Assembly: GCA_014529385.2 (NCBI GenBank)
Contig: CM043964.1
Span: forward strand, 8,629,497-8,693,496
Length of the DNA stretch: 64,000 nucleotides
Source of the DNA: Adiantum capillus-veneris
Taxonomy: Eukaryota > Streptophyta > Polypodiopsida > Polypodiales > Pteridaceae
Direction of reading: 5' to 3'
A model generated the notes under the pieces. It searched no databases. It saw only the letters and a list, made by a program, of their open reading frames with translations, and was not told the DNA's origin. Below, in pieces: positions 1 through 10,482 of this stretch; the first letter of the stretch is position 1; each line of letters starts with the position of its first letter. A program made the translations under genes and the position numbers.

Positions 1-379
1 TTCTTTGTGTGTGTGAGTGCAAGAGAGAAAGAGTGGGTCTTCTTTGATTGCACTTCCGTCCAAACCCTAGTCTTCATGGCATCTATGGTTTAACTCCTTC
101 ATATAGATTTTTGGAGTTCTCTCACAAACTCTCACAGCCATAAGCCCGGTGCTTTCCTGGAAAGACCGCAAATTTCTTGACAACGTATGTATCCTTGTCA
201 TTGTAAGGATCTAAGAAAGTCCTAAGCACCAGATGCACGTGTTTTATTCCCGTTGTAAGAGCAAAAGATAAACATTCAATCCAGACGCCGAGAACGATTA
301 CACTATAAAAATCAGTAGCTCATCAGATAATGGTTTTTTTCCTCAAATTGTGTCTAAGAGAAACTCCTCCTATTGTAAG
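1..379 (+). repeat. Right part of a family-C long LTR (copy C1), left of copia insertion
   Basis: This stretch matches 56211-56590 almost base for base, which is the downstream part of the 3' LTR of element C2. The match stops at 379, where a copia element begins, and resumes at 7390. The left edge lies outside the window, so I cannot tell whether this is a solo LTR or the end of a full element. No coding content is seen. Confidence 0.9.
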
Positions 380-1114
380 TGTTAAGTATGGAGCCTGATT
401 TACCCTTGTAATTTTCTGTGGTAAAAGCGCACATTTGTAAGGCCCCCATTATGAGGAGAAGCCATCGTGCGTGAAGGAAAATCACTCACCGGAAACCAAA
501 ATTTTCATGGACAAGAATCAGGGGCAACTTTAAAGGCCTCGGGGGCGGAGGCCCCCGAGACTTTTTTTTCGCCGGAATATTATGGCCGGACGGCGGCCGG
601 AAAGTGGTCGGAAAACAACCGGTCGGTTGGCCGATGGTCGGAAGTCAATGGCCGGTGGCCGGTGGCCGAATTCAAAAGCGGACTTGTCTTCTCAAGGGCG
701 GCCACACATGGGCGGATTGGAGGGTCCGATTTGGACTTATTCGCACAAGGGCGGCTACACATGGCTGTCTCTCATAAGAGAGGGCAGCCCTTTTGCCCTA
801 TAAAAGGAGGCCATTTCTACACACATTTCATAGTGTGAAGTTGATGCAACAAGGTGAGTGTGAGGTGGTGAGAGTGAAGCAAGGCGGGAGCTCCATTAAG
901 GGTATAATCCCTTTGTAAACTACTTCTTGTTTTGAAGTACTAAAGCCATTGAGTGGCTGCTTTCCCGTGGACGTAGCCCACATTGGGTGAACCATGTATA
1001 TCGTGTGTACTCTCTCTCTCTCTTTCTACTCTATAATCTTGTGTATATAAATCTGTCTCTCTCCATAAAGTAATCTACTCAATTATCTATTTAGCTACGT
1101 CTTATTTCCTAACA
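380..1114 (+). repeat. 5' LTR of copia element
   Basis: This 735 bp repeat pairs with 6683-7389. The two copies are close except for an indel-rich patch around 525-600, where this copy has a GC-rich hairpin (CTCGGGGGC at 538-546 pairs with 551-559). The 3' copy instead has a duplicated TTTTTCGCCGGAATATT-like stretch. CCGG-rich short repeats (585-670) and a CT microsatellite (1011-1026) lie inside. Confidence 0.95.
799..806 (+). promoter_or_regulatory. TATA box of the copia 5' LTR
   Basis: TATAAAAG lies in a GC-rich context in the middle of the LTR, the usual position for a copia promoter. The equivalent site in the 3' LTR (about 7072-7079) reads TAGAAAAG, so only the 5' copy keeps a canonical box. 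Transcription would start about 30 bp downstream; that is inference. Confidence 0.6.
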
Positions 1115-1132
1115 ACTGGTATCAGAGCAAGG
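1115..1132 (+). other. Primer binding site (initiator tRNA-Met type) of copia element
   Basis: TGGTATCAGAGC starts at 1117, two bases after the LTR end. It is the standard plant initiator tRNA-Met priming sequence and fixes the 5' LTR boundary. Confidence 0.9.
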
Positions 1133-1178
1133 TTTGCTCGTAGCTAAATTATCTCAAGGAAAGGAATCCTTGAATTGA

Positions 1179-3360
1179 GTGGGAGTTATTGCGGAGGAAG
1201 GGAAGCTCAAGATTGAGAAGTTCAACGGCAAAAACTACCAACATTGGAAGATGCAGATTGAAGACTATCTCTACCAGAAGGACCTCTATTTGCCACTAGG
1301 CGGTCTTGCGAAGAAGCCCGCAACAATGGCAGATGAAGCATGGATTGTCCTTGATCGAAAGGCACTGGGAACAATCCGGTTAAGCTTGGCGTCAACGGTG
1401 GCGTTCAATGTTTCGGAGATGAAGACCACGGAGGACTTGATGAAGTCACTTGACGACTTCTACGAGAAACCATTGGCATCCAATAAGGTATTTCTTATGA
1501 AGCGCTTGTTCAATCTAAAGATGGAAGAGAATGGTTCAGTTGTAGAACACCTAAATGACTTTAACACAAACATAAGTCAACTTCGATCAGTGAAAATCAA
1601 TTTCGATGACGAAGTACGATCTCTCCTTATACTATCATCTCTACCGGATAGTTGGGACAGCCTTGTGATGGCTGTAAGTAATTCTATCTCTGGCACAAAT
1701 ACTCTTATGTTTGATGATGTTGTGGGTGTTCTCCTAAGCGAGGAAATGCGAAGGAGAAGCACAGGAGAATCATCAAGTGTTGCACTATCAGTGGAAACAA
1801 GAAGAAGGCTTAAGGAGAGGTTCAAAAACCAAAAGGGTCGTGATCGCTCAAGGCGGAGCAAGTCACGCACAAAGTCAGTTCTTGAATGTTGGAACTGCGG
1901 CAAGAAGGGCCACGTAAAGAAGGATTGCTGGTCCAAGAAGAAGAAGGAGACAGAGTCTCAAGACAACAAGCCAACATCGAAGGCCAATATGGCAGGTAAA
2001 GTAGAGCAAGATGCTCTAATTCTCTCATTAGACAATGTGTCTAATTCCTGGATAGTAGATTCCGGGGCTTCATTCTATGCGACACCACACAAGCAACATT
2101 TCCAAGACTACACCAAAGGTAATTTTGGGTATGTATACTTGGGAGATGATGAAGCTTGTGAGATTGTCGGCAAAGGTACAATTTCTGTCAAAACTGCTAA
2201 CGGAAATGAATGGAAGCTTAAAGATGTTAGGCATGTTCCTTCTCTTCGCAAAAAATTGATCTCTACAGGACAATTGGACGATGAAAGTCACAACATTGCA
2301 TTCGGAAACAAATGGTGGAAGATCTCAAAGGGATCTTTGGTGGTTGCCAAGGGTGAAAAAGTCGGTACACTTTACTTGTGTACTGTTAGCACGCAACCTT
2401 CAGCTTGTGCAGCAACTATAGAAGTTGACAATGCGGTGTGGCACTACCGACTTGGGCATATGAGTGCCAAAGGAATGCAAATCCTTCAAACAAAGAAGCT
2501 TCTACCAGGTTTGAAAGAAGTGGACTTAGAGTTCTGTGAAGATTGTGTTTATGGTAAACAAAAGAGGGTAAAATTTCAAAAATCAGGAAATGAAAGAAAA
2601 AATAAAAACTTGAGTTGGTTCATTCTGATGTTTGGGGTCCTGCAAGTACACCATCACTTGGTGGCTCATTGTACTATGTAACATTCATAGACGATGCGAG
2701 TAGAAAAACATGGGTTTATGTCATGAAGAATAAATCCGATGTATTTTCCATATTTCAAAGGTGGAAAGCCTTTGTGGAAAATGAAACAGGTACCAAGGTT
2801 AAATGCCTCAGATCCGACAATGGAGGCGAATATTGCAGCCAAGCTTTTGAAAGCTTTTGTGCTAGCAATGGCATTCGGAGGCAAAGGACAACCCCAAGGA
2901 CACCTCAACAAAATGGGATTTTGGAAAGGATGAACAGGACAGTCATGGAACGAGCACGAAGCATGCGGCTACATGCAGGCCTACCGCTTGAGCTTTGGGC
3001 GGAAGCTGTAAGTACGTCTGTGTACTTAATCAATCGGTCACCCTCAACGGCATTGGATGGGGGAGTTCCAGAAGAGGCATGGACAGGTAAACCGGTGAAT
3101 TATGCATTTCTCAAAGTGTTTGGGTGTGAGGCTTTCATGCACATAGATAGAAGCCTAAGATCAAAGTTAGATGCAAAGTCCAAAAAGTGTTTCTTCATTG
3201 GCTATGGAGAAGGAGACTTTGGGTATCGCCTATGGAATCCTGAAGATGGTAAAATCTTAAGGAGTAGGGATGTAATTTTTAACGAACAAAATATGTACAA
3301 AGATTACTTGGAAAGAAAACAAACAAAAGAAACAGGAGATGAGTACATGGAGCTTGAGGA
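1179..3360 (+). pseudogene. Copia gag-protease-integrase, 5' part of broken polyprotein
   Basis: The first frame (1179-2610) encodes a UBN2-type gag, then a zinc knuckle (CWNCGKKGHVKKDC, about 1887-1930), a retropepsin with active site DSGA (about 2059-2070), and the gag-pre-integrase HHCC zone (WHYRLGH near 2440; CEDC near 2540). At about 2610 the frame shifts and the integrase core continues (HSDVWGP, DNGGEY, LERMNR) to 3360, where the TRIM enters. No ATG is at the first open codon; the original start seems mutated or lies at an internal ATG near 1251. It is followed by RT after the TRIM. Confidence 0.93.
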
Positions 3361-3502
3361 TGTTGAGAGAGAAGGAGAGAGCACAGAAGTAGAACCCCAA
3401 AGTGTGTAGAATACACACATGAGATGATGTATATATAGAGGGGACTTGGGTGTCATATATAGAGAAGCCATATATTGAGTAGCTTCACATATAAGCTCAA
3501 CA
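3361..3502 (-). repeat. LTR of TRIM (3' LTR in element sense)
   Basis: This copy is nearly identical to 4768-4909, beginning TGTTGAGAG and ending CTCAACA on the plus strand. It contains ATATATAGA-rich and TATATATAG segments that could serve as promoter elements. Confidence 0.93.
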
Positions 3503-3604
3503 CCACGTAATCACACATTTTGTACTTTTACGTTTATACTTTATGTACCATATGTTGTCGTGCGTATATATGTCGTCAAAAGAGTTTATCAATGTAGTGA
3601 TCAA

Positions 3605-3898
3605 TGAATACCATCAAAGTATTAACAAAATATCATCATTATATCAATAAAAATGAATAAATGATCATGGTATCAACGAAAAGCATCATGATATCACCGA
3701 GAATAATCATTGTATCAACGAAACAACATCATGGCATCACCGAGAACAACCATGGTATCAACGAAACATCATCATGGTATCACCGAGAATAACCATGGTA
3801 TCAACAAAACATCATCATGGTATCAACAAAAATCACCATGGAATCAACGAAATATCATCATGGAATCACCGAGAATAACCATGGTATCAATAAAATAA
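3605..3898. repeat. Short tandem repeats (ATCATGGTATCAMCGA type) in TRIM
   Basis: A roughly 23 bp motif, ATCATGGTATCAACGAAA with variants such as CACCGAGAATAACC, is repeated about a dozen times. The repeat resembles the primer-site core GGTATCA, which suggests growth by local slippage or repeated template switching. No function is visible. Confidence 0.85.
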
Positions 3899-4740
3899 GC
3901 AGAATTTAGAGAAACTTTCTTCTGCAAAGTTATAGACCACATCGATTCCAATCCCCATCGCGGGTAGTTTCTTCTGCAAAGTTGTAGAACACATCGATTC
4001 CGGTCTCTCACGCGGGTAGTTTCTGCAAAATCATTTTCAATAAGCAGAAAAATAAAAAACAAAAAGCGAAAATTGCTTTTCAGGTATGTATGCAGTCCGC
4101 GAATGATAACTCAAAATCGGTGCAGAATTTGAAAACACTTCCTTCTGCAAAGTTGTAGACCACATCGATTCCGGTCTCTTTGACAGGTAGTTTTTGCAAA
4201 ATCGTTTTCAATTAGCAGAAAAATCAAAAACAAAAAGCGGAAGTTGCTTTTCAGGTATGTACGCAGTCCGCGAACGATAACTCAAAATCGGTGCAGAATT
4301 TGAAAACACTTCCTTCTGTAAAGTTGTAGACCTCATCGATTCCGGTCTCTCCCGCGAGTAGTTTCTGCAAAATCGTTTCTAATTAGCAAAAAAATCAAAA
4401 TCAAAAAGCGGAAGTTGCTTTTCAAGTATGTACGCAGTCCGCGAACGATAACTCAAAATCGGTGCAGAATTTGAAAAACCTTCCTTCTGCAAAGTTGTAG
4501 ACCACATCGATTCCAGTCTTTCTGGTGGGTAGTTTCTGCAAAATCGTTTCCAATTAGCAGAAAAATCAAAAACAAAACGCGGAAGGTGTTTTTCAGGTAT
4601 GTACGCAGTCCGCGAACGATAACTCAAAATCGGTGTAGAATTTGAAGAAACTTCCTTCTGCAAAGTTGTAGACCACATTGATTCCGATCTCTCTGGCGGG
4701 TAGTTTCTGCAAAATTGATTTTGATCAGGAGAAAAATTGA
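3899..4740. repeat. 171 bp tandem array in TRIM interior
   Basis: Units start at about 4122, 4293, 4464 and 4635, giving a steady 171 bp period, with a rearranged first unit from 3899. Each unit contains CTTCTGCAAAGTTGTAGACC and GCAGTCCGCGAACGATAAC. The period is divisible by three and two units stay open on the minus strand, but the reading is interrupted elsewhere and I do not treat it as a gene. Confidence 0.9.
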
Positions 4741-4755
4741 AAACAAAAACGTACT

Positions 4756-4767
4756 GCTCTGATACCA
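4756..4767 (-). other. Primer binding site of TRIM (minus strand)
   Basis: On the minus strand this reads TGGTATCAGAGC directly after the LTR terminus CAACA. It sets the orientation of the element opposite to that of the host copia. Confidence 0.88.
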
Positions 4768-4909
4768 TGTTGAGAGAGAAGGAGAGAGCATAGAAGTAGA
4801 ACCCCAAAGTGTGTAGAATACACACATGAGATGATGTATATATAGAGGGGACCTGGGTGTCATATATAGAGAAGCCATATATTGAGTAGCTTCACATATA
4901 AGCTCAACA
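4768..4909 (-). repeat. LTR of TRIM (5' LTR in element sense)
   Basis: 142 bp, matching 3361-3502 with only a couple of differences (for example GCATAG versus GCACAG near its start), so the insertion is recent relative to the decay of the host copia. Confidence 0.93.
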
Positions 4910-6622
4910 GAGGATGGTGAAGACTCAAGGACTGCAAACGGTGACAATGTGCAACAACGTCAACCAAATGAAGAGCCTCAACCTATTCCCCGAAGATCTA
5001 CAAGAGCAAGTAGACCTCCAGAAAGGTTTGTTCCTTCCTTCAACCATCTCATGATCTGAGATTCTGGAGAGCCGGAATCATATGAAGAAGCTATGCAACA
5101 TGAATCCAAAGAAGAATGGATGAAGAGCATGCAAGTGGAGATGGACTCACTACATCGCAACCAAACATGGGAGTTGGTTGAGTTGCCTAAAGGTAAGGGG
5201 GCACTTCAAAACAAATGGGTGTACAAGCTAAAGGAAGAAGAAGGTGGGAAGAAAAGGTACAAGTCTAGGCTTGTGGTAAAAGGTTTTTCTCAAAAGAAAG
5301 GTATTGACTTCAATGAAATATTTTCTCCTGTTGTAAAAATGAACTCAATTAGGCTTGTCTTAAGCCTTGTGGCTGCTCATGATCTAAATGTCGAGCAAAT
5401 GGATGTAAATACGGCATTCCCTCACGGTGACTTAGAGGAGGAAATCTACATGCTTCAACCAAAGGGGTATGAAGTAAAAGGTAAGGAGAAAATGGTTTGC
5501 AGATTAAAGAAGAGCTTGTATGGTTTAAAGCAAGCATCAAGACAATGGTACTTGAAGTTTGATCGATGGATGTTGGATCATGGATTCACAAGATGCAACT
5601 CGGATCACTGCGTCTACACGGAGAATTTGGGAGATGGGAAATTCATCATCCTAATGTTGTATGTTGATGACATGTTGGTTGCAAGTGCTAACATGTAGGA
5701 CATCAAAGACCTAAAAGAGGAGCTGTCCAAATCTTTTTCAATGAAAGATTTAAGTGCTGCAAAGAGGATACTTGGTATGAAAATATCAAGGGACATGACG
5801 AAGAAGACAATAAAGCTATCTCAAGAAGATTACATCAAGAAGGTTCTAGAAAGGTTTGCAATGCAAAATGCAAAACCAGTTTCTACACCTTTGGCTGGTC
5901 ATTTTAAACTAACGAAGGGTATGTGTCCAAAGACACAAGAGGAGATAGCCTATATGTCTAAAGTTCCATATGCTGCAGCGGTAGGTTCTCTAATGTATGC
6001 TATGGTCTGGACAAGGCCAGACATTGCACATGCAGTGGGAGTTGTGAGTAGGTTCATGGACAACCCAGGTAAAGAGCATTGGCAAGCTGTGAAGTGGATA
6101 CTTAGGTATCTAAAAGGGACAACAACAAATGCTTTGTATTTTGGAGGAACTGATATTTTTCTAGAAGGGTATGCTGATGCAGATATGGCAGGTGACAAAG
6201 ATACTCGAAGGAGCACTATTGGCTATGTGTTCACGGTTGGAGGCACAATAGTAAGCTGGGCTTCAAAGCTGCAGAAAGTGGTTTCACTTTCTACCACGGA
6301 AGCAGAGTATGTAGCAATGACGGAGGCAAGCAAAGAAATTCTGTGGCTTCACAGATTCTTAGAAGAGCTTGGATTCAAACAAGACAATTGTGTCTTGTAT
6401 AGTGATAGCCAAAGCGCTATCCATCTTGCGAAGAACTCAGCCTTTCATTCAAGGACAAAGCACATTGAAGTGAGATATCACTTCATACGCACTCTTTTGG
6501 AAGAGGGACAACTAAAGCTAGGAAAGGTGCATACAAGTGAAAATCCTGCAGACATGTTTACAAAGGTGGTCAACAAGGAGAAGTTGAGCTTTTGCTCATC
6601 TTCAATCGGCATTCAAGGATAA
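4910..6622 (+). pseudogene. Copia reverse transcriptase and RNase H, 3' part of broken polyprotein
   Basis: After the TRIM the polyprotein continues through the copia RT (RVT_2): VVKGFSQKKGIDFNEIFSPV near 5274, VNTAFPHGD near 5405, and the catalytic YVDD at about 5660-5672. A TAG at 5696-5698 lies just after YVDD in the same frame that continues to 6622. RNase H follows (YADADMAGDK near 6170; SDSQSAIHLAKN near 6400). The in-frame stop and upstream breaks make autonomous transposition unlikely. Confidence 0.94.
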
Positions 6623-6668
6623 GAAGCCAGAATGGAAAGCAGTCACAGGTTTGGTTTGGAGATCAGCC

Positions 6669-6682
6669 TCCAAGTGGGAGAT
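6669..6682 (+). other. Polypurine tract of copia element
   Basis: The sequence CCAAGTGGGAGAT lies directly before the 3' LTR start TGTTAAG. It is the usual plant copia form of the plus-strand primer. Confidence 0.8.
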
Positions 6683-7389
6683 TGTTAAGTATGGAGCCTG
6701 ATTTACCCTTGTAATTTTCTGTGGTAAAAGCGCACATTTGTAAGGCCCCCATTATGAGGAGAAGCCATCGTGCATGAAGGAAAATCACTCACCGGAAACC
6801 AAAATTTTCACGGACAAGAATCAGGGGGACGGACTATTCTTTTTCGCCGGAATATTCTTTTTCGTCGGAATATTATGGCCGGACGGCGGCCGGAAAACAA
6901 CCGGTCGGTTGGCCGGTGGTCCGAAGTCAATGGCCGGTGGCCGAATTCAAAAGCGGACTTGTCTTCTCAAGGGCGGCCACACATGGGTGGATTGGAGGGT
7001 CCAATTTGGACTTATTCGCACAAGGGCAGCTACACATGGCTGTCTCTCATAAGAGAGGGCAGCCCTTTTGGCCTAGAAAAGGAGGCCATTTCTACACACA
7101 TTTCATAGTGTAAAGTTGATGCAACAAGGTGAGTGTGAGGTGGTGAGAGTGAAGCAAGGCGGGAGCTCCATTAAGGGTATAATCCCTTTGTAAACTACTT
7201 CTTGTTTTGAAGTACTAAAGCCATTGAGTGGCTGCTTTTCCGTGGACGTAGCCCACATTGGGTGAACCACGTATATCGTGTGTACTCTCTCTCTCTCTCT
7301 CTACTCTATAATCTCGTGTATATAAATCTGTCTCTCTCCATTAAGTAATCTACTCAATTATCTATTTAGCTACGTCTTATTTCCTAACA
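6683..7389 (+). repeat. 3' LTR of copia element
   Basis: 707 bp, pairing with 380-1114. Differences include loss of the GC hairpin, a small duplication in the early part, and TAGAAAAG in place of the TATA box. It ends CTAACA and is followed by the GTAAG target duplication. Confidence 0.95.
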
Positions 7390-8016
7390 GTAAGAACCGA
7401 AGATCGTGACACGGGGAGTAGTTTAAAGATTACACTTCTCATTATACAGATCTACAATGTAGATCTACAAATCATGTGGTCCATGACTACGTATATTGAA
7501 AAGTGTATAACTTAAAGACTCACTAGATAATTTTTTTTGCACAGATCGTGTCTAGGAGTATCTTCTTCCGTTGTAAGAACCAAGGTTCAGACGCAGGTAA
7601 GCTCACATTTCATTGGAACTTATTTTACCTAAAGCATCATACAAAGTAAGAGTGTCGTGAGACATATAAAAAAAATGCACATGCTATCTAATGGTCTCCT
7701 AAAACACCGTACAAAGTATGAGTGCCGACAAGCATATCAAAACAATGTACGATGTTATCTAAATTCTTAAAACATTGACTCAAGTAAGAGTGCTGCAAAG
7801 CATATTAGAACAAGAGTCAATGTTTTTTTTTTATTATTATAAAAGTAAGATATAAAATCAGACAAGCCATAGTAAGTTCTATATCCTAAATTTTAACTGT
7901 TATGTGACTAAGAGGGCTCGAAGGCGTATCAGAGACACATACAATTACATAATCACATGAAAGTAAAATTTAAATTATTCACGTATAAAAAAAGGATTTG
8001 AAGAGAAGCTACTCAC
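7390..8016 (+). repeat. Family-C LTR copy C1, right of copia insertion
   Basis: The sequence matches about 56590-57216. It carries a degenerate set of internal repeats (CATCATACAAAGTAAGAGTG, CACCGTACAAAGTATGAGTG, CATTGACTCAAGTAAGAGTG at about 7631, 7712 and 7773), each followed by a CATATNA-like string. The similarity to the other copy ends near 8016, at GAGAAGCTACTCA. Confidence 0.88.
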
Positions 8017-8202
8017 CAGTATTCACCAGTGTACCCAAAAACACTAAAATTCAATTTTTAAAAGAACTTTTGAAAAATATTTTGTTACTATCTAGAGCTC
8101 CCCCAAAAGTAGTCCTTAGGCAAAAAGTGATTTTCTCTCTCTAGAACCCCTTTTCCAACCCCTCCTTGGTTGCAACCATCACACTCATCCTCTACTCCAA
8201 TT
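8017..8202. repeat. Flanking segment shared with 58766-58940
   Basis: From GTGTACCCAAAAACAC (about 8031) the sequence is nearly identical to that from about 58766, including the stretch that precedes the MITE. No coding content is seen. It marks the shared flank of a segmental duplication. Confidence 0.85.
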
Positions 8203-8628
8203 GTTATAGAATTGATATTTTATTACCTATTGTAGCTGAGAGGTGGCAAAAGAATTAGTAGATAATGGATTATGCAGAAGGATATTATATTTTATGTATA
8301 TTTGATTATTCAAGTGCTCTTTATGAGCTTTGGCCAATTATGTCCGACCGGCCATTTTGTACTAATTTTTGGGCATCCAAGAAATCTATAAATAAATACG
8401 TGCAAAAGGAAAATGCTCACTCTTGCACGTATTTACTTATAGGTTACTTGGATGCCCAAAATTGAGTACAAATTGGCCGGTCGGACATAATTGGACAAAG
8501 CTCATAAAGAGCACTTGAATAATCAAATATACATAAAATGTAATATCCTTATTCATAATCCATTATCTAATATTGATTCTTTTGCCACCTGTCAGTTCAA
8601 ATAGATAATAAAATATCAATTCTATAAC
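8203..8628. mobile_element. Foldback MITE, about 426 bp
   Basis: The left arm (8203 to about 8400) is repeated in reverse complement as the right arm (about 8425-8628), starting GTTATAGAATTGATATTTTA and ending with its complement. Only about 25 bp separate the arms, so the transcript would fold into one long hairpin. There is no transposase. I could not define a target duplication, so the superfamily is open. The left arm alone reappears at 58940-59139, cut by element H. Confidence 0.87.
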
Positions 8629-8639
8629 ACCAACACTCT

Positions 8640-8826
8640 CTCTCTCTCTACACCATCTCCATTCCTGCAGCAAGGAAGCTCCTCTGTCCTCCCCTACCAC
8701 CTTTCATTGCCACACCAAGCAAGGGTTATCCACCTTCTCCTTCCATTGCCACACCAAGCAAGGGTTATGCATCTTCTCCACCCATTGCCACACCAAGCAA
8801 GGGTTAACCACCTTCTCCTATCACTT
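8640..8826 (+). repeat. CT microsatellite and about 40 bp minisatellite
   Basis: A short CT run (8637-8648) is followed by three tandem copies of a unit containing CATTGCCACACCAAGCAAGG, starting at about 8706, 8747 and 8788. It sits just upstream of the hypothetical spliced gene and could lie in its 5' untranslated region. Confidence 0.75.
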
Positions 8827-8891
8827 TATCCCACCTACATTGTAGCAACAAGCAAGGTCCTGCTCCTGCTCCTAATTTTCTTTGCTCAACC

Positions 8892-10235
8892 ATGGCCAAC
8901 TCTACTTCGCAAAGGCGGCCAAAGGATGAGGTCATAGCACTTGCATGCCACAACACTAGAGGTATAGATGGGGAGTGGGTGCCGCAAGAGTTCACCAAAG
9001 GTGCTTGGGTATACATGCAACCATCTGCTATTGGCCCTCATCGTGTGCGGAATTGTGCAAACTTGGATCATCATTGGAAAGGAAAGCTCCTTGGATTCAA
9101 GAACCGCAAAGACAAGGGAACCGTAGCCATTGTGCAACATGTTTTCTCAATGTCAAGCATGCAATTACAACAACCACCTCGATTTCCAACACATTGTAAG
9201 TACATGTTTTGAGAATACAAAGCTAGGTGTGAAATCACAGTGTAATGTTATTATGGATTCATACTTAAGATTTTCCATGCATTTATAGTCATATTTCCAT
9301 CCACTTTGGTGGAGGAGCACCCACTACATAGTCTTTCCAACACATTCAATGCTATACATGCGGATATTGGAGCAACAATGTTCACAGTACATCTTTGCCC
9401 AACCAAACTGGTTCAAAGAAGGATTTTCTTCTATTCTCACTTCTATATTGTGCCTACTTCTACACAAGAGTTTGGAATGGTTGAACCCATCAAAGTAACT
9501 TCCTTATTAAGTATGGAGTGGCTGGTGCCAGATTTGTGGTCGGTAGCATCTTCCAAGCAAAAGATGATAATAGATGTTCAAAACTCTTTGAAATACTCTA
9601 AAGCTTCTAGGTCTGTGGGCTTGAGTTGGTGTTTGCCTATTCATTATTTTGTGCACATCTTTAAAGAGTTTGGATTTGTGGAGACTACCACAATGCTTGT
9701 ATGTAAAGATGTGAATTATGAGGAATTAGGAAGGCTTTTAGAAGAGGACTGGGGTTTTGTTGAGGGCATGCACAATGGGGACAGGTACCGTTGTAAGGTT
9801 GGAGCTTTAGGTATTGGAATGTGCTATTTGAAATCCCGCACCTACTTGTACATACAATTTCACTATGATCATTGGATGTGCAAGCTTGGAGTATGGACTC
9901 CCTTACAGAGTGTAGACGGCGCTATTGCAAGCTTTGACATTGCAGTGAAGATACCCAACGATGCTTTGGAGGCAGTCCAAGTGAACAAACATTGGACTCT
10001 CAGTAATGTGCAAGAACATTTGGTTATTATGGGTTTTGAGACCCTTCAACAAGCACAATTTCATTTACAAGGTGACAAGGTGAGAATCCTTCCACCACAT
10101 TTTCAATACATCATAGTTTGTCGATCATTGGATGCTTATTGTAATGAATGTCCGCAGATTGGGAAGAGAATGGAAGACAAATTAAAGGTCGAGGAGGACT
10201 GGGGGATGGATGGAACTATGCTATCGCTCTTATAA
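8892..10235 (+). CDS. Hypothetical protein, probable two-exon gene
   Basis: Unrecognised. An ATG at 8892 opens a frame to 9195, where GTAAGT forms a good donor; TTTATAG at 9282-9288 is a matching acceptor. Removing 9196-9288 (93 bp) keeps the frame and joins to an open frame ending at 10235, for about 416 residues. The amino part holds KGAWVYMQPS and WKGKLLGFKNRKDKGTVAIV; the carboxy part has two similar strings, LLEEDWG and VEEDWG. A loose resemblance to BAH-type modules is only an impression. There is no membrane segment or signal peptide. It lies between two MITEs and upstream of another unknown ORF in the same direction. It could be host or an unrecognised element. Confidence 0.5.
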
Positions 10236-10394
10236 CTTTGTTACTCTTGCAATTTTAAAAATGATCCCCGATGTAATCAACATGATTTGGTTCGGCAAAT
10301 CATGTCTTTGAATATAATTTTTCGCATTGAGATGAGAGATCATTTTTGGTGAAAGTGCCTCTTTTTTTTTTAAAGTCTTTAAAAAAGGGACCAT

Positions 10395-10401
10395 TATAAA
10401 A
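10395..10401 (+). promoter_or_regulatory. Candidate TATA box
   Basis: TATAAAAGGGGG lies 88 bp before the ATG at 10483, after an oligo-T/A stretch. Spacing is right for a plant core promoter with a short leader. No transcript data are available here. Confidence 0.45.
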
Positions 10402-10482
10402 GGGGGTTGCATAACTCATTCACTATTTTCACTTTTGCAACTCTTGAGCTCCTCTACTCTCTATCTACATCCCAGGCTAGAC

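Larger units (their letters stand above)
3361..4909 (-). mobile_element. TRIM-like non-autonomous LTR element nested in copia integrase
   Basis: Two 142 bp LTRs (3361-3502, 4768-4909) flank a non-coding interior, with target duplication GAGGA at 3356-3360 and 4910-4914. The primer site appears as GCTCTGATACCA at 4756-4767, directly against the right LTR, so the element points to the minus strand. The interior has two tandem-repeat blocks. No gag or pol is present, so movement would need enzymes from another element. It splits the copia polyprotein between integrase and RT. Confidence 0.93.
380..7389 (+). mobile_element. Ty1/copia LTR retrotransposon, with nested TRIM
   Basis: A complete but inactive-looking copia element is flanked by the 5 bp target duplication GTAAG at 375-379 and 7390-7394. 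LTRs begin TGTTAAG and end CTAACA. Gene order is gag, protease, integrase, RT, RNase H, as expected for copia. The host sequence on each side rejoins to match the uninterrupted paralogue near 56590, which confirms the boundaries. The coding region is broken by a frameshift near 2610, by the TRIM insertion at 3361-4909, and by a TAG at 5696-5698. Without the TRIM and one target duplication it would be about 5.46 kb, a normal copia length. Confidence 0.96.

Noticed and set aside
3899-4740. Regular 171 bp repeats that could look like a CRISPR array or a repeat protein
   Set aside because: The context is a plant TRIM element, units are fully repetitive with no unique spacers, and the minus-strand frame is interrupted outside two units.
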